The translations under genes were made by a program, and so were the position numbers. A stretch of DNA of 64,000 nt from an uncultured Sphingomonadaceae bacterium. GTDB lineage: Bacteria; Pseudomonadota; Alphaproteobacteria; Sphingomonadales; Sphingomonadaceae. Numbering within the stretch: position 1 is the first letter of the stretch; every line of letters starts with the position of its first letter. The notes below the pieces were generated by a model that saw nothing but the letters and a program-made list of their open reading frames with translations, did no database searches and was not told the origin of the DNA. The DNA is taken from contig CANLQE010000001.1 in the NCBI GenBank assembly GCA_947493215.1, forward strand, positions 496,001 through 560,000. The letters are read 5' to 3'. Shown in pieces: positions 48,557 to 58,658 of this stretch.

Positions 48557-49210
48557 TCAATGGCGGCCTCTGTTTTGCGGAACAAAACTGCGTGGCAGGC
48601 TGTTACCTCCCTTACCGAAATTACTCTCTTTTTGCGGCGTGTCGGTCATGTGCCGATAGATATAATCAATAGCAATTTCGATTTCATAAAGCGCGCCCAT
48701 TATCAATAAACCACCACGCGGTCCGGCTGGTGCTTTGACATAAAGGCCAGTGAACGTGCGTTCGGCACCGGGCGCGGTATGATCAACATAGCCGGTATCG
48801 AAACGCTCGGCGTTGCGATAATCAAACACGCCTTTTTTCTGATAGAGCCAGCGGTCTTTCTTACTGGCGACGAGCTGACCATATTCGATGGTCTGGCTGG
48901 CGCTATCCGCAGTCAGTCGCCTTATACCGTTCTTCCGGCTGATCATCAGCCACAATAGGCCTAGACCGACCAGCGCAAAAAGCCCGGCGACCGGGAAGCG
49001 CAGCGGTTCGTTGGCCGCGTCCATTTCCCAACTCGCCACAAACAGGCCGAAAACCATAAAGGACATCGCAAAACCCATACCGGCTATTAGCGATACCATG
49101 CTCGAGGGTGCATCCGTCTCTTCGATAATTAGGCGCGAGCCATCCTGAGACATGGACAGGCTTGCTGCATCATCGTGCAACGCTGCCTCAAAACCAAATT
49201 GAACGGTCAT
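48557..49210 (-). CDS. Hypothetical membrane protein
   Basis: Two TM segments, no family recognised; start inferred. Confidence 0.6.
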   Translation of the reverse strand: MTVQFGFEAALHDDAASLSMSQDGSRLIIEETDAPSSMVSLIAGMGFAMSFMVFGLFVASWEMDAANEPLRFPVAGLFALVGLGLLWLMISRKNGIRRLTADSASQTIEYGQLVASKKDRWLYQKKGVFDYRNAERFDTGYVDHTAPGAERTFTGLYVKAPAGPRGGLLIMGALYEIEIAIDYIYRHMTDTPQKESNFGKGGNSLPRSFVPQNRGRH

Positions 49211-49323
49211 AATATTCTCCTGTTGGAGAGGATGTAATACGCCCCATTTCAATTTAGATGCCGGACCTTACCAAATTGCAAATGCCCGTTGATGATTTGC
49301 CGAACTGCTCTATATCCCATTTC

Positions 49324-50082
49324 ATGAACAAGCCTCGTATTTACACTGCCGCCTTGATCGTCATTGGTGACGAAATCCTCTCTGGTCGTACCCAGGATAA
49401 GAATATCGCGCAGGTTGCCAAATGGCTGAATGTGCAGGGCATCCGGCTGGGCGAAGTGCGGGTGATTGCCGATGATATGGACGCCATTGCCGAAGCGGTG
49501 AACATATTGCGCGCGCGCAATGACTATCTCTTCACCACTGGCGGTATTGGGCCGACCCATGATGATATCACGGTCGATGCGATTTCCAAGGCGCTGGGCG
49601 TCGATGTCGTTATTCACCCGACCGCGCGTGCAATATTAGAGAAATATTACGCCGACAAAGGCGGGATTAACGAAGGCCGTCTGCGCATGGCACGGGTGCC
49701 CAATGGCGCGGAGCTGATCGAAAACCGCATGTCCGGCGCACCGGGGATCAAGATAGACAATTTGTTCCTGATGGCCGGAGTCCCGCATATTACGGCCGGC
49801 ATGCTTGATGCGTTGACCGGGACATTAGAAGGTGGCGCGCCGCTCTTGTCCGCAACGCTTGGGGCATGGGCACCGGAAAGCGAGATTGCCGATGTTCTTA
49901 GCGCGGCTGAAAACGCACATGAAGGCTGTCAAATTGGCAGTTATCCGTTTTTCCGAAATGGCACAGTGGGTGCGAATTTTGTGGTGCGGTCAACTGACGC
50001 GGATGATTTAGCGACCTGTTCGGCAGCGTTGAAGTCGGGTTTGGAAGCCGCAGGCTATGAAGTCACAGAGGGCGGTATTTAG
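49324..50082 (+). CDS. Competence/damage-inducible CinA-like molybdopterin-binding domain protein
   Basis: AALIVIGDEILSGRTQDKN...FTTGGIGPTHDDITVDAISKALG. Confidence 0.93.
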   Translation: MNKPRIYTAALIVIGDEILSGRTQDKNIAQVAKWLNVQGIRLGEVRVIADDMDAIAEAVNILRARNDYLFTTGGIGPTHDDITVDAISKALGVDVVIHPTARAILEKYYADKGGINEGRLRMARVPNGAELIENRMSGAPGIKIDNLFLMAGVPHITAGMLDALTGTLEGGAPLLSATLGAWAPESEIADVLSAAENAHEGCQIGSYPFFRNGTVGANFVVRSTDADDLATCSAALKSGLEAAGYEVTEGGI

Positions 50083-50085
50083 GAT

Positions 50086-50736
50086 CTATTCCCGCACCGC
50101 TCGTAACGCCGCTCCTGCAGCAAAAGGCGTAATCGCGACCAGCAACAAAGACACAGCGCTGAGGAATAATAGCGCGCTACTGGTTTGATCTGCCAAGCTA
50201 CCCGCACCAAAAATCAACAACGGGATAGCCAGCGGCACCAACAGCAATCCGCCCAAAGCGCCTGCGCCTTTCAGGCCGGCGGTCAAGGCGGCGATCATCA
50301 CAGCTAGTCCGGCGAGCGCTGGTGTTGCGATGGCCAAGCTGGCGAGCAAGGTGACCAGCGGCGGCCCCTCCAAACCCATCAACCCGCTGGCAAGCAAGGC
50401 TGCGAATAGTAGCGGCGGACCAAAGGCCAGCCAGTGCGAGATCAATCGCGCAAACGTGATCAATTCGTCGGTAATACCGCGTACGATCAATTGATCATAT
50501 AGTCCATTGTCGAGATCTGGCTGTACCAGCCGGTCAAGGGGAAGCAGCGTTGCCAGCAAGGCTGCGATCCACAATATCCCGCCGCCTGTCTGGAGCAGCA
50601 AATCACGATCTGGCCCGACAGCAAAGGGGAATAGTGTGGCGGCCGAGAGGTAGAAGATCACCGGCAGCCAAGTCCCGCCACTGGCATAGCTTTGCCGGAC
50701 ATCGCGCCAGATCAGGGTCTTGAGCGCCCCGATCAT
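50086..50736 (-). CDS. ccmB: Haem exporter permease CcmB
   Basis: LIWRDVRQSYASGGTWLPVIFYL, LATLLPLDRLVQPDLDNGLYDQL; overlaps ccmA. Confidence 0.92.
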   Translation of the reverse strand: MIGALKTLIWRDVRQSYASGGTWLPVIFYLSAATLFPFAVGPDRDLLLQTGGGILWIAALLATLLPLDRLVQPDLDNGLYDQLIVRGITDELITFARLISHWLAFGPPLLFAALLASGLMGLEGPPLVTLLASLAIATPALAGLAVMIAALTAGLKGAGALGGLLLVPLAIPLLIFGAGSLADQTSSALLFLSAVSLLLVAITPFAAGAALRAVRE

Positions 50737-51371
50737 AGCGACGCCTCTACCGGTTCCAGCGCGTCCAATTCCAGTTTCAGATCAAATGCAATCGGAAGCG
50801 CGATATGGCTGGCGGCCAAAATCATGCCTCCATCATCGAGATGCGCTTGCAGAGTCTTACCCAGCAGCTCGACCGATGCGGCGTCCAGGCCATTGGCGGG
50901 TTCATCCAGCAACCATAAATTGGCGGATGACAGGAAGGTGCGGGCTAAGCGCGCGCGTTGCCTCTGACCGGTTGAAAAATAGCGGATTGGGACTTCGGCC
51001 AGATGGCCCAGGCCAACGGCATCCATCGCGATCATGCAATCGGTGTCAGTCTTGCCATCAAGCTTGGCCCAAAACCGAAGTGCAATAGCAAGTGGCAGGT
51101 TTTCATCGAGAGCCATCCGGTCATCACATAAGGCGATCGACAAGGGCGTGTCGACCGACCCTGAAAACGGCTGCAGCAGTCCGGCGATCAATCGCAGCAG
51201 GCTAGATTTTCCAACCCCGTTGGGACCGGTGACCAGCCCCGCCTGTCCCGGCGACAGGGCAAAATTCAAGTCACGAAACAGCATTTTGTCACCGCGCACA
51301 CAGGACAGCGCTTTGGCGCGCAGACTATCGCTCCCTTCTTCTCCTATTTTGGTTGACGCCCCTTCGCTCAT
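50733..51371 (-). CDS. ccmA: Haem exporter ATP-binding protein CcmA
   Basis: [50 protein letters not shown]. Confidence 0.93.
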   Translation of the reverse strand: MSEGASTKIGEEGSDSLRAKALSCVRGDKMLFRDLNFALSPGQAGLVTGPNGVGKSSLLRLIAGLLQPFSGSVDTPLSIALCDDRMALDENLPLAIALRFWAKLDGKTDTDCMIAMDAVGLGHLAEVPIRYFSTGQRQRARLARTFLSSANLWLLDEPANGLDAASVELLGKTLQAHLDDGGMILAASHIALPIAFDLKLELDALEPVEASL

Positions 51372-51425
51372 GAGGAAGACTTAAGCCATGAAACGGCTGT
51401 AAAGCCAAGCGAGGAGTATCGAAAT

Positions 51426-51722
51426 ATGGTTGCAGCACTAAATAATGCCCAGCGGGAAGCCGCACTGGCGGAGCTATCGGACTGGACATATGACAGCGAG
51501 CGGGATGCGATTGACCGCAAGTTTAAATTTTCTGATTTCACCGAAGCCTTTGCCTTCATGACCCGTGTAGCACTGCATGCCGAAAAAGCTGACCATCATC
51601 CCGAATGGTTTAACGTCTACAATAATGTCGAGATCACGCTGACGACCCATGATGCGGGTGAAAATGGCGGATTATCGGAACGGGATGTGGATTTGGCGAG
51701 GAAAATTGAGAGCTTTCTCTAA
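51426..51722 (+). CDS. phhB: 4a-hydroxytetrahydrobiopterin dehydratase
   Basis: [48 protein letters not shown]-like PCD motif. Confidence 0.95.
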   Translation: MVAALNNAQREAALAELSDWTYDSERDAIDRKFKFSDFTEAFAFMTRVALHAEKADHHPEWFNVYNNVEITLTTHDAGENGGLSERDVDLARKIESFL

Positions 51723-52552
51723 TTTTTAGGCTCAGCTCCGGCGAGGACGTTACCGAGGTCGGCTAATTCGACTGCTTGTTTGCGAAGCCGGCCCGGCATC
51801 CAGCGAGCTGCGAAGGCCAATTGTTTTGCCATTTTATTAACGGGCCGGTGAACCTTTTTGCCATGGACCGCTTCCCATGCTTCGGGGCCGATTATCGACA
51901 CTGGGCTGACAAGTACGCCGCTTTCTTCGAGCCGTTCTTTGCCCGTTTGATTGGTTCCCTCGACAACATCTGAAATGATGTTGGTATCGACAAAGCCGGG
52001 CATCAGCGAGCGGGATTTGATGCCATATTTGTTAAATTCTAGATCATGCGATTCTGCCAGACCGCGCACCGCGAATTTTGTTGCACTATAGACACTTAGG
52101 TCGGCCACGCCGTAAATACCTGCCGCGGATGCGGTGTAGAGCACACAGCTGTGAGGCGTGTTTTTCAGCATTTCGAAACAGGCCCGCGTTCCGCTGATGC
52201 AGCCTGTAAAATTAATGGCGATCATCAGATCGATATCTTCGTCGGTCATCTCCTGAATCGGGCCGCCTTCACCAATGCCGGCATTGTTAAACAGGACGTT
52301 CATTGTGCCGCCGGTAATTTCGCCAAAATCAGCAACCGCAGACTTCCAGTTGGCGCGGTTGGTGACATCAAGCTTGTGCACGGAGCTTTGACCTTCGGGA
52401 AGCAGCGTCGCGGTTTCCGCCATCCCGGCGTCGTTGATATCAGCAATACCAATATACCAGCCTTTGCCAGCAAAATAGCGCGCAACTTCGCGGCCCAATC
52501 CCGATGCCCCGCCGGTAATGAATATAGATTTCTGTCCGCTCTGATACGCCAT
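51719..52552 (-). CDS. SDR family oxidoreductase
   Basis: [44 protein letters not shown]. Confidence 0.92.
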   Translation of the reverse strand: MAYQSGQKSIFITGGASGLGREVARYFAGKGWYIGIADINDAGMAETATLLPEGQSSVHKLDVTNRANWKSAVADFGEITGGTMNVLFNNAGIGEGGPIQEMTDEDIDLMIAINFTGCISGTRACFEMLKNTPHSCVLYTASAAGIYGVADLSVYSATKFAVRGLAESHDLEFNKYGIKSRSLMPGFVDTNIISDVVEGTNQTGKERLEESGVLVSPVSIIGPEAWEAVHGKKVHRPVNKMAKQLAFAARWMPGRLRKQAVELADLGNVLAGAEPKN

Positions 52553-52673
52553 TTTTGATCCTCAGCCGTTTTATCGATCGTCTTATTGACATTAGTGTTC
52601 ATTCCAGCGGTTTTTCCGCATAAGGTCAAGAGCGATTGGACATATTGATTAAAGCTGGCCAATAGTATCTCTA

Positions 52674-53459
52674 ATGAATTCTGCCCCTTCCGCCTCCGGT
52701 CCAGCCATAAGCTTGCAAAGTGTAAGCCGTGATTACGGCGCGATTACAGCCGTGGATACTGTGTCGCTGGAAATCGCTGCAGGTAGTTTTGTTGCTTTGG
52801 TCGGGCTGTCCGGATCAGGAAAATCCACTTTGCTAAAAATGATCAACCGGCTCGTCGAGCCGACGGCGGGTGAGGTTTTGATTGCGGATAAAAATGTCGA
52901 GGCCACGGACCCCCACATATTACGCCGCAGAATCGGTTATGTATTTCAGAATATCGGGCTGTTTCCGCACATGACGATTGCCCGCAATATCGCCATTGGT
53001 CTGGAGTTGGCCGGCGAGAAAGATGGCCGGCAAGAGCGCGTTGCGGAATTGCTTGAATTGGTCGAATTACCGCAGGAGATGGCTAGCCGGATGCCGCATC
53101 AATTGAGCGGCGGGCAACAGCAACGGGTCGGTGTAGCGCGGGCGCTGGCAACACGGCCCGGTCTGATGCTGATGGACGAACCCTTTGGCGCGCTGGACCC
53201 GGTCACGCGTGATAGTCTCGCGGGGCAATATAAGGCGCTGCATGAAAAGCTGCGACTGACAACGATTATCGTCACCCATGATATGGCCGAAGCGCTCTAT
53301 CTTGCGGATCGCATATTGGTGATGGAAGACGGTCAGATCAAAGCGGATGCCACCCCTGCGGAGCTTTTATCCGGCGGGGTTGGTGATGAAGCCGAAGCCT
53401 TGGTCGCCATCCCGCGTGCACAGGCCGCGCATTTGATCGCACTGAGCAAAAAGACATGA
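52674..53459 (+). CDS. Glycine betaine/choline-type ABC transporter ATP-binding protein
   Basis: GLSGSGKSTLLKMINRLVEPTAGEV, LSGGQQQRVGVARALA, LMDEPFGALDPVTR. Confidence 0.92.
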   Translation: MNSAPSASGPAISLQSVSRDYGAITAVDTVSLEIAAGSFVALVGLSGSGKSTLLKMINRLVEPTAGEVLIADKNVEATDPHILRRRIGYVFQNIGLFPHMTIARNIAIGLELAGEKDGRQERVAELLELVELPQEMASRMPHQLSGGQQQRVGVARALATRPGLMLMDEPFGALDPVTRDSLAGQYKALHEKLRLTTIIVTHDMAEALYLADRILVMEDGQIKADATPAELLSGGVGDEAEALVAIPRAQAAHLIALSKKT

Positions 53460-55003
53460 CGGAGGCATGGAAACAGGCCTTTTCCCGCGTTCCCGAATTG
53501 CTCGCGGCCCATGTGCAGCTTAGTTTTTCAGCGTTACTGCTCGCTATGGCTTTGTGCTTGCCGCTGGCGATATGGGCAGCGCGGGCTCCAAAAGTAGCAG
53601 CGGTGATTCTCGGATTTGCGAGCTTGATCCAGACAATCCCTGCGCTGGCCCTGCTCGCGCTCTTCTATCCAGTTCTACTGGGTCTGTCGGCATTGCTCGG
53701 TGGCGGCATATCGGCGCTCGGTTTTTTGCCCGCGCTGCTGGCACTCACGCTCTATGCGCTGCTACCAATCCTGCGCAATGCGGTCACTGGACTAACTGGC
53801 GTTGCTCCAGCAGCAAAACAGGCGGCGGATGGCTTGGGCATGACTGCCGCGCAAAAACTGCGACTGGTCGAAGCGCCACTCGCCGCTCCGACTATCATGG
53901 CAGGAATCCGGACGGCAGCGGTCTGGACTATTGGCGCAGCGACGTTGTCAACGACAGTGGGGCAAGCCAGCCTTGGTGACCTGATTTTTGCCGGCCTTCA
54001 AACGCAAAACTGGACTTTGGTCCTTACCGGCTGCTTTGCCTCTGCAGGCCTGGCAATCATTGTCGACCTGCTTCTTGGCCTTATTGAACGAGCGATCCGT
54101 GAGCGGCGCAAAATCATCGCTTGGGGTGCAACCGCAGTGATTGGTATCGGTTTGGCTATTGCCGTGTTGCCGATGTTAGGCGCGCGTGATGATGTTGTTG
54201 TGATCGGTGCGAAAGGTTTTTCCGAACAATTTATATTGGCGCGTCTGATCGGCTCGCGGCTGGAGGACGCCGGTTATGAGGTGCGCTATCAGGACGGCCT
54301 TGGTTCGGCGGTTGTGTTTCAGGCCGTGGCCGCTGATGATATCGATATATATGTCGATTATTCCGGCACGATCTGGACCAATCAGATGAAGCGGACTGAT
54401 ACGCCGTCTGCCGATATAATGCTCGGCGAGATCGAAAAATGGAGCACGGCGACCTATGGGGTCACAATGCTGGGAGCATTGGGATTTGAAAACACCTATG
54501 CCTTTGCAGTCCGCCCGGAAGACGCGGCAAGCAAACAACTCAAAACGCTGGATGATCTGGCCCGCGTATCGTCGGATTTTGCTTTCGGCACGGACCTTGA
54601 ATTTCTCGAACGGCCGGAATGGGCGATGGTCAAAGCCGCCTATCCGATCCAGTTTAAGGAAGCGCGGTCGTTTAATCCGACCTTCATGTATCCCGCTTTA
54701 TCGAGCGGAGAAGTCGATGTGATCTCGGCCTTTTCTTCGGACGGTCGGATAGCGGCCAATGGTTTTGTTGTGCTGGAAGACGGCAAGGACGCCGTGCCAT
54801 CCTACGAGGCGATGGTATTAGTTGCTTCAAGGCGCAGCAGCGATGATAAATTTATCAACGCGATCAAACCGCTCGTTGGTGCGATCACGGTGGAAAATAT
54901 GCGGGAAGCCAATTACAAGGTCGACCGCGAAGCAAACAAGCAATCGCCCAGACAGGCAGCCCGCTGGCTGGATGAGCGACTTAAAGACGGGAAAGACCAG
55001 TAG
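53456..55003 (+). CDS. ABC transporter permease fused to betaine-type substrate-binding domain
   Basis: N-terminal BPD permease (IQTIPALALLALFYPVL...RNAVTGLTGVAPAAKQAADGLGMT), C-terminal OpuAC-like (VVIGAKGFSEQFILARLIGSRLEDAGYEVRYQDGLGSAVVFQA). Confidence 0.92.
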   Translation: MTEAWKQAFSRVPELLAAHVQLSFSALLLAMALCLPLAIWAARAPKVAAVILGFASLIQTIPALALLALFYPVLLGLSALLGGGISALGFLPALLALTLYALLPILRNAVTGLTGVAPAAKQAADGLGMTAAQKLRLVEAPLAAPTIMAGIRTAAVWTIGAATLSTTVGQASLGDLIFAGLQTQNWTLVLTGCFASAGLAIIVDLLLGLIERAIRERRKIIAWGATAVIGIGLAIAVLPMLGARDDVVVIGAKGFSEQFILARLIGSRLEDAGYEVRYQDGLGSAVVFQAVAADDIDIYVDYSGTIWTNQMKRTDTPSADIMLGEIEKWSTATYGVTMLGALGFENTYAFAVRPEDAASKQLKTLDDLARVSSDFAFGTDLEFLERPEWAMVKAAYPIQFKEARSFNPTFMYPALSSGEVDVISAFSSDGRIAANGFVVLEDGKDAVPSYEAMVLVASRRSSDDKFINAIKPLVGAITVENMREANYKVDREANKQSPRQAARWLDERLKDGKDQ

Positions 55004-55530
55004 TGACAAGACAGTTTTTTGCGATGTTCCGGCTGCGTTTTCTGGCCGTTCTAATCCTTCTATTCATCGCAGCCATACCAGCGCAGGCGCAAGTGGCAGT
55101 GACCTTTTATTCTCATGATTTCGGAAAAAATTTCCCGCATGCCTTCTTCGTGATGAAGGGGAAACTGGAAACTGGAGAAGCTGTGGATACCAGCTTTGGC
55201 TTTACCGCAGTGAATGTCTCTCCGGGTATTTTATGGGGTTCGGTCAAGGGTAAGGTCGAGACACCAAAGGCCAAATATATTACCAGCAGCAACCCGCATT
55301 TTACCGTCACCGTGGGGGACAGCAAATATCGAGAGCTCATGGCCCTAGTCGCGAAATGGCGCAACAAGCCGCAGAAGAGCTATAGTCTCAATAAGCGCAA
55401 TTGCGTGCATTTTGCTAGCGAGGCCGTTGCGATATTGGGCTATCGATTCAATACAAATACCAAATTCTGGAAAAAACCGCGGTCCTTCATGGAAGAAGTG
55501 ATGGCTCTGAACCCGACGCTAAAAAAATAG
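55003..55530 (+). CDS. Exported protein, possible permuted papain-fold/LRAT-like domain
   Basis: Signal peptide; conserved-looking FPHAFFVMKG then NCVHFASEAV (His-before-Cys order). Confidence 0.5.
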   Translation: MTRQFFAMFRLRFLAVLILLFIAAIPAQAQVAVTFYSHDFGKNFPHAFFVMKGKLETGEAVDTSFGFTAVNVSPGILWGSVKGKVETPKAKYITSSNPHFTVTVGDSKYRELMALVAKWRNKPQKSYSLNKRNCVHFASEAVAILGYRFNTNTKFWKKPRSFMEEVMALNPTLKK

Positions 55531-55548
55531 GCTTGGAACGCCTTTGGT

Positions 55549-56166
55549 TCACATCACCATTGTATTGTAATGATGCCAGATGAAAATCGCGACAGACCCG
55601 CGATGGGGTGACCATGGAAGCGCGATCTCTCGCAAATCCTTTTCCGATGGCCGGGTGTCATGGCCCAATATGTCGCCCACACCGGCCTGTATCGCGAGGT
55701 CTCCGGCAGGCCAGATATCGGGTCGGCCCAAGGCAAAGAGCAGATAGATTTCCGCTGACCAGCGGCCAAGACCCTTGACCTTTGTGAGCAGTGCAATCGC
55801 TTCTTCATCATCTTGCGGCAAGTTGCCGAGGTCTAACCCGCCGGATAATATCAGCTCTGCCAAACTGCGGGCATAACCCTGTTTCTGGCGCGACAGGCCG
55901 CAGGCGCGTAGCTCGTCAAAGTCGGTAGCGATCAGCGCTTCGGCGGGACAGCCAGCACCCAATCGCGCTTCCAACTTGTTCCAAACCGCTGCGGCCGAAG
56001 CCACGCTGACTTGTTGACCAACAATGGTGCGCAGCAAGGTTTGATAACCCTCGGGATTGATTCGCGGCTCCGGATAGCCAGCCGCTGTGATGGCTTCTCC
56101 AAGCGCTGGTTCTACCTCGCATATGGCGTCCAAGCTCGTTCTGATCGTCTCTTTTGATAGGCCCAT
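55549..56166 (-). CDS. DNA-3-methyladenine glycosylase family (HhH-GPD)
   Basis: LLRTIVGQQVSVASAAAVWNKL, LTKVKGLGRWSAEIYLLFALGRPDIWPAGDLAIQAGVG. Confidence 0.94.
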   Translation of the reverse strand: MGLSKETIRTSLDAICEVEPALGEAITAAGYPEPRINPEGYQTLLRTIVGQQVSVASAAAVWNKLEARLGAGCPAEALIATDFDELRACGLSRQKQGYARSLAELILSGGLDLGNLPQDDEEAIALLTKVKGLGRWSAEIYLLFALGRPDIWPAGDLAIQAGVGDILGHDTRPSEKDLREIALPWSPHRGSVAIFIWHHYNTMVM

Positions 56167-56269
56167 TGCGGCTTTGCCTCAGCTTACTGCCCTTTTGGGC
56201 TCTTGATTCTTTTCAGTCGAGCGGACATAGCGTGCCGGATTTTGAATGAAAACAGCTTAAGGGGTTTAT

Positions 56270-56587
56270 ATGCCAACCATCCACGTAACCGGTCGTACCG
56301 GAGAAGAAAAAGCCGTTACCGTTGACAGCGGTATGAATGTCATGGAAGCAATCCGTGACAATGGTTTTGACGAATTACTAGCGCTGTGCGGTGGATGTTG
56401 TTCTTGCGCGACTTGCCATGTCCACGTCTCTTCCGACTGGAAAGACAAACTGCCAGCGATGAGCGAAGACGAAGATGATTTGCTGGAAAGCAGCGACCAT
56501 CGCGATGAATTTTCCCGGCTCAGCTGCCAGATCGAGTTAAATGACGATCTCGATGGCCTGAAAGTGAAAATCGCCGAAGAAGATTAA
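56270..56587 (+). CDS. 2Fe-2S ferredoxin
   Basis: [17 protein letters not shown]...SRLSCQIEL. Confidence 0.95.
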   Translation: MPTIHVTGRTGEEKAVTVDSGMNVMEAIRDNGFDELLALCGGCCSCATCHVHVSSDWKDKLPAMSEDEDDLLESSDHRDEFSRLSCQIELNDDLDGLKVKIAEED

Positions 56588-56607
56588 ATTCTTCGACAAT
56601 AGGATAT

Positions 56608-56639
56608 AAAAAAGGGAGCGAATTATCGCTCCCTTTTTT
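56608..56639. terminator. Bidirectional Rho-independent terminator
   Basis: AAAAAAGGGAGCGA-ATTA-TCGCTCCCTTTTTT between convergent genes. Confidence 0.9.
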
Positions 56640-56656
56640 GTGACCGTCTTAGCGCG

Positions 56657-57565
56657 CTATTGGGTTAGCTTCACAATTGCACGCGGGCTTTCGCCGAGGG
56701 CCCCGTCTTTGCCGACCTCCCATGTCATAGTCTTATTTGCGCCGTTGCTTACATAGCCATCGGCACTGTTGTTGGTCAAAACCTCGCCATCGGTTTCGAT
56801 CACAAACGTCCCTTCGATTGGCGACATTTCAGGCATGTCTTTGCCACCCATTTCCTTCATCGCCATCGCGCCGAACAAGCCGCCTGGACCCGCCATCGCT
56901 GGGGTTAGGATTTCCAGCTCTTGTCCTTTGCGCCTTATGATTTGGACGAAAGGAAATTGCATAGTCGCGCTGGGAATGGACGGGAAAGAGAAGGTCTGAT
57001 CGAACCGCCCGCTAATGGCATATTCGACCTCAAACATGTCATTGCCGACATATTCGACCTTATTCCAGCCGTCATATTTGGTAAGCTGTTCGGCGAATTT
57101 CTTCAGATTTTCGTCATTGCCAGGAATAGCGCCGCCGAACATCGATCCCATCACTGCCTTTTGTTCGTCCTCTTCCTTCTTGCGCCGGGCATTACGATCT
57201 TCATGCTCTTGTCGTTTGGTGGCAATTTCTTCCTTGCTGCATTCCCGGTCTTCGTAGCGATAGGGCGCGTCGGTATCATCGTCAGATGAACCATAGTTTT
57301 CATAATCCAGCGCAGTGACCTCGCCGGTCTCGTTATCAATCTTGCTCGAGCATTTCAGACTATCAGGATCAAATGGTGTATAGCTTCGTCCACCCAGGCC
57401 TTTGCCGTCGCCAGAAAAAATCTGCATCTGGCCATTATAGAAAAATGTATATTGGCCGTCTTTCTGGAGTAGCATCTTGGAATCGAATTTGCCGGGGATC
57501 AGCAAACAACCGGATAGCAACAACGGCACACATAGCGCGGCCAAAATTTTGAATAGCTCTCTCAT
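56657..57565 (-). CDS. Hypothetical lipoprotein
   Basis: Lipobox LLLSGC; no family recognised. Confidence 0.7.
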   Translation of the reverse strand: MRELFKILAALCVPLLLSGCLLIPGKFDSKMLLQKDGQYTFFYNGQMQIFSGDGKGLGGRSYTPFDPDSLKCSSKIDNETGEVTALDYENYGSSDDDTDAPYRYEDRECSKEEIATKRQEHEDRNARRKKEEDEQKAVMGSMFGGAIPGNDENLKKFAEQLTKYDGWNKVEYVGNDMFEVEYAISGRFDQTFSFPSIPSATMQFPFVQIIRRKGQELEILTPAMAGPGGLFGAMAMKEMGGKDMPEMSPIEGTFVIETDGEVLTNNSADGYVSNGANKTMTWEVGKDGALGESPRAIVKLTQ

Positions 57566-57568
57566 TTT

Positions 57569-58321
57569 CTAACTCTCCCTGTTTCTCGTATATTCCGCAT
57601 AAAGAGCGATCGCAGCAGCATTAGACACGTTCAAACTTTCCATCTGCGGAGCCATTGGCAGCCGCGCCAGCGCATCGCAATGACCAGCGACATTCTGCCG
57701 GAGGCCTTCGCCTTCTGCGCCCATGACCAAAGCCAATTTGCTTTGTCCCATGATGCTGCCGAGCGTTTCGTCGGCATCACCGTCCATGCCGATGCGCCAA
57801 TATCCTGCTTCGGCAATTTCGTCGAGCGCCCGCGCCAGATTAACTACCCGTACCCACGGTACGATTTCCAGAGCGCCAGAGGCCGATTTTGCCAACGTAC
57901 CAGATTCGGGTGGGGCATGGCGGTCCTGTGTGATAATCGCTGCAGCATCAAAGGCAGCAGCTGACCGCAAGATGGCGCCAACATTATGAGGGTCGGTTAC
58001 CTGATCCAGCACCAAGATAGGACGGCCTTTTTCGGCCGCCTTATCAAGCAAATCGCCGAGCCAAATCTCCGGTAGCGGATCAACATCAAGCACCATGCCT
58101 TGATGGGGCGCTTCGCGCGGGATAACCCGGCCAAGATCAGAAACATCGCTATACACAACCGCCAAATCTTCCGGCAGGTCAAGCGTCCCCAGTGCTTCGC
58201 GCGTCCCTGATATTTTCTTCACAAACCGATGCGGATTAGCCAGTGCAGCTTCCACCGCATGTCGGCCCCAGAATTTCAAACCGCCGCCGGTTTTCTTCAC
58301 AGATCTATTTTTGCGTGCCAT
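57569..58321 (-). CDS. rlmB: 23S rRNA (guanosine-2'-O)-methyltransferase, TrmH/RlmB family
   Basis: WGRHAVEAALANPHR, LVLDQVTDPHNVGAILRSAAAFDA, LVMGAEGEGLRQNV, ESLNVSNAAAIALYE-like. Confidence 0.93.
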   Translation of the reverse strand: MARKNRSVKKTGGGLKFWGRHAVEAALANPHRFVKKISGTREALGTLDLPEDLAVVYSDVSDLGRVIPREAPHQGMVLDVDPLPEIWLGDLLDKAAEKGRPILVLDQVTDPHNVGAILRSAAAFDAAAIITQDRHAPPESGTLAKSASGALEIVPWVRVVNLARALDEIAEAGYWRIGMDGDADETLGSIMGQSKLALVMGAEGEGLRQNVAGHCDALARLPMAPQMESLNVSNAAAIALYAEYTRNRES

Positions 58322-58479
58322 AATGCTCCTTAGCGGCTCGACTAAAATGGCACACCTGTTTTTTTGGGTCTTTTTCGCAGCAAATGCGTGATTTTGAAAG
58401 GGCAGGCATTGACACTGGGCCATGCTTTCGTCATTGAGCCGCATCTTGCCGAAAAACGGCAAAGATCAGGCAACCAAAT

Positions 58480-58565
58480 GGACAGGTGGCCGAGTGGTTA
58501 AAGGCAGCAGACTGTAAATCTGCCCGCGTAAGCGTACATAGGTTCGAATCCTATCCTGTCCACCA
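58480..58565 (+). tRNA. tRNA-Tyr (anticodon GTA)
   Basis: GGACAGG/CCTGTCC acceptor, GGTTCGAATCC T-arm, anticodon GTA in GACTGTAAATC, long variable arm, encoded CCA. Confidence 0.95.
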
Positions 58566-58658
58566 GCCCTTGCTAAGCCATTGAAAGCTTGTAGGCAATT
58601 GATCTAAAAGGAGTTTCTTGACGTGATTGATACACGTGTATCATCCACGGAGGACAAC

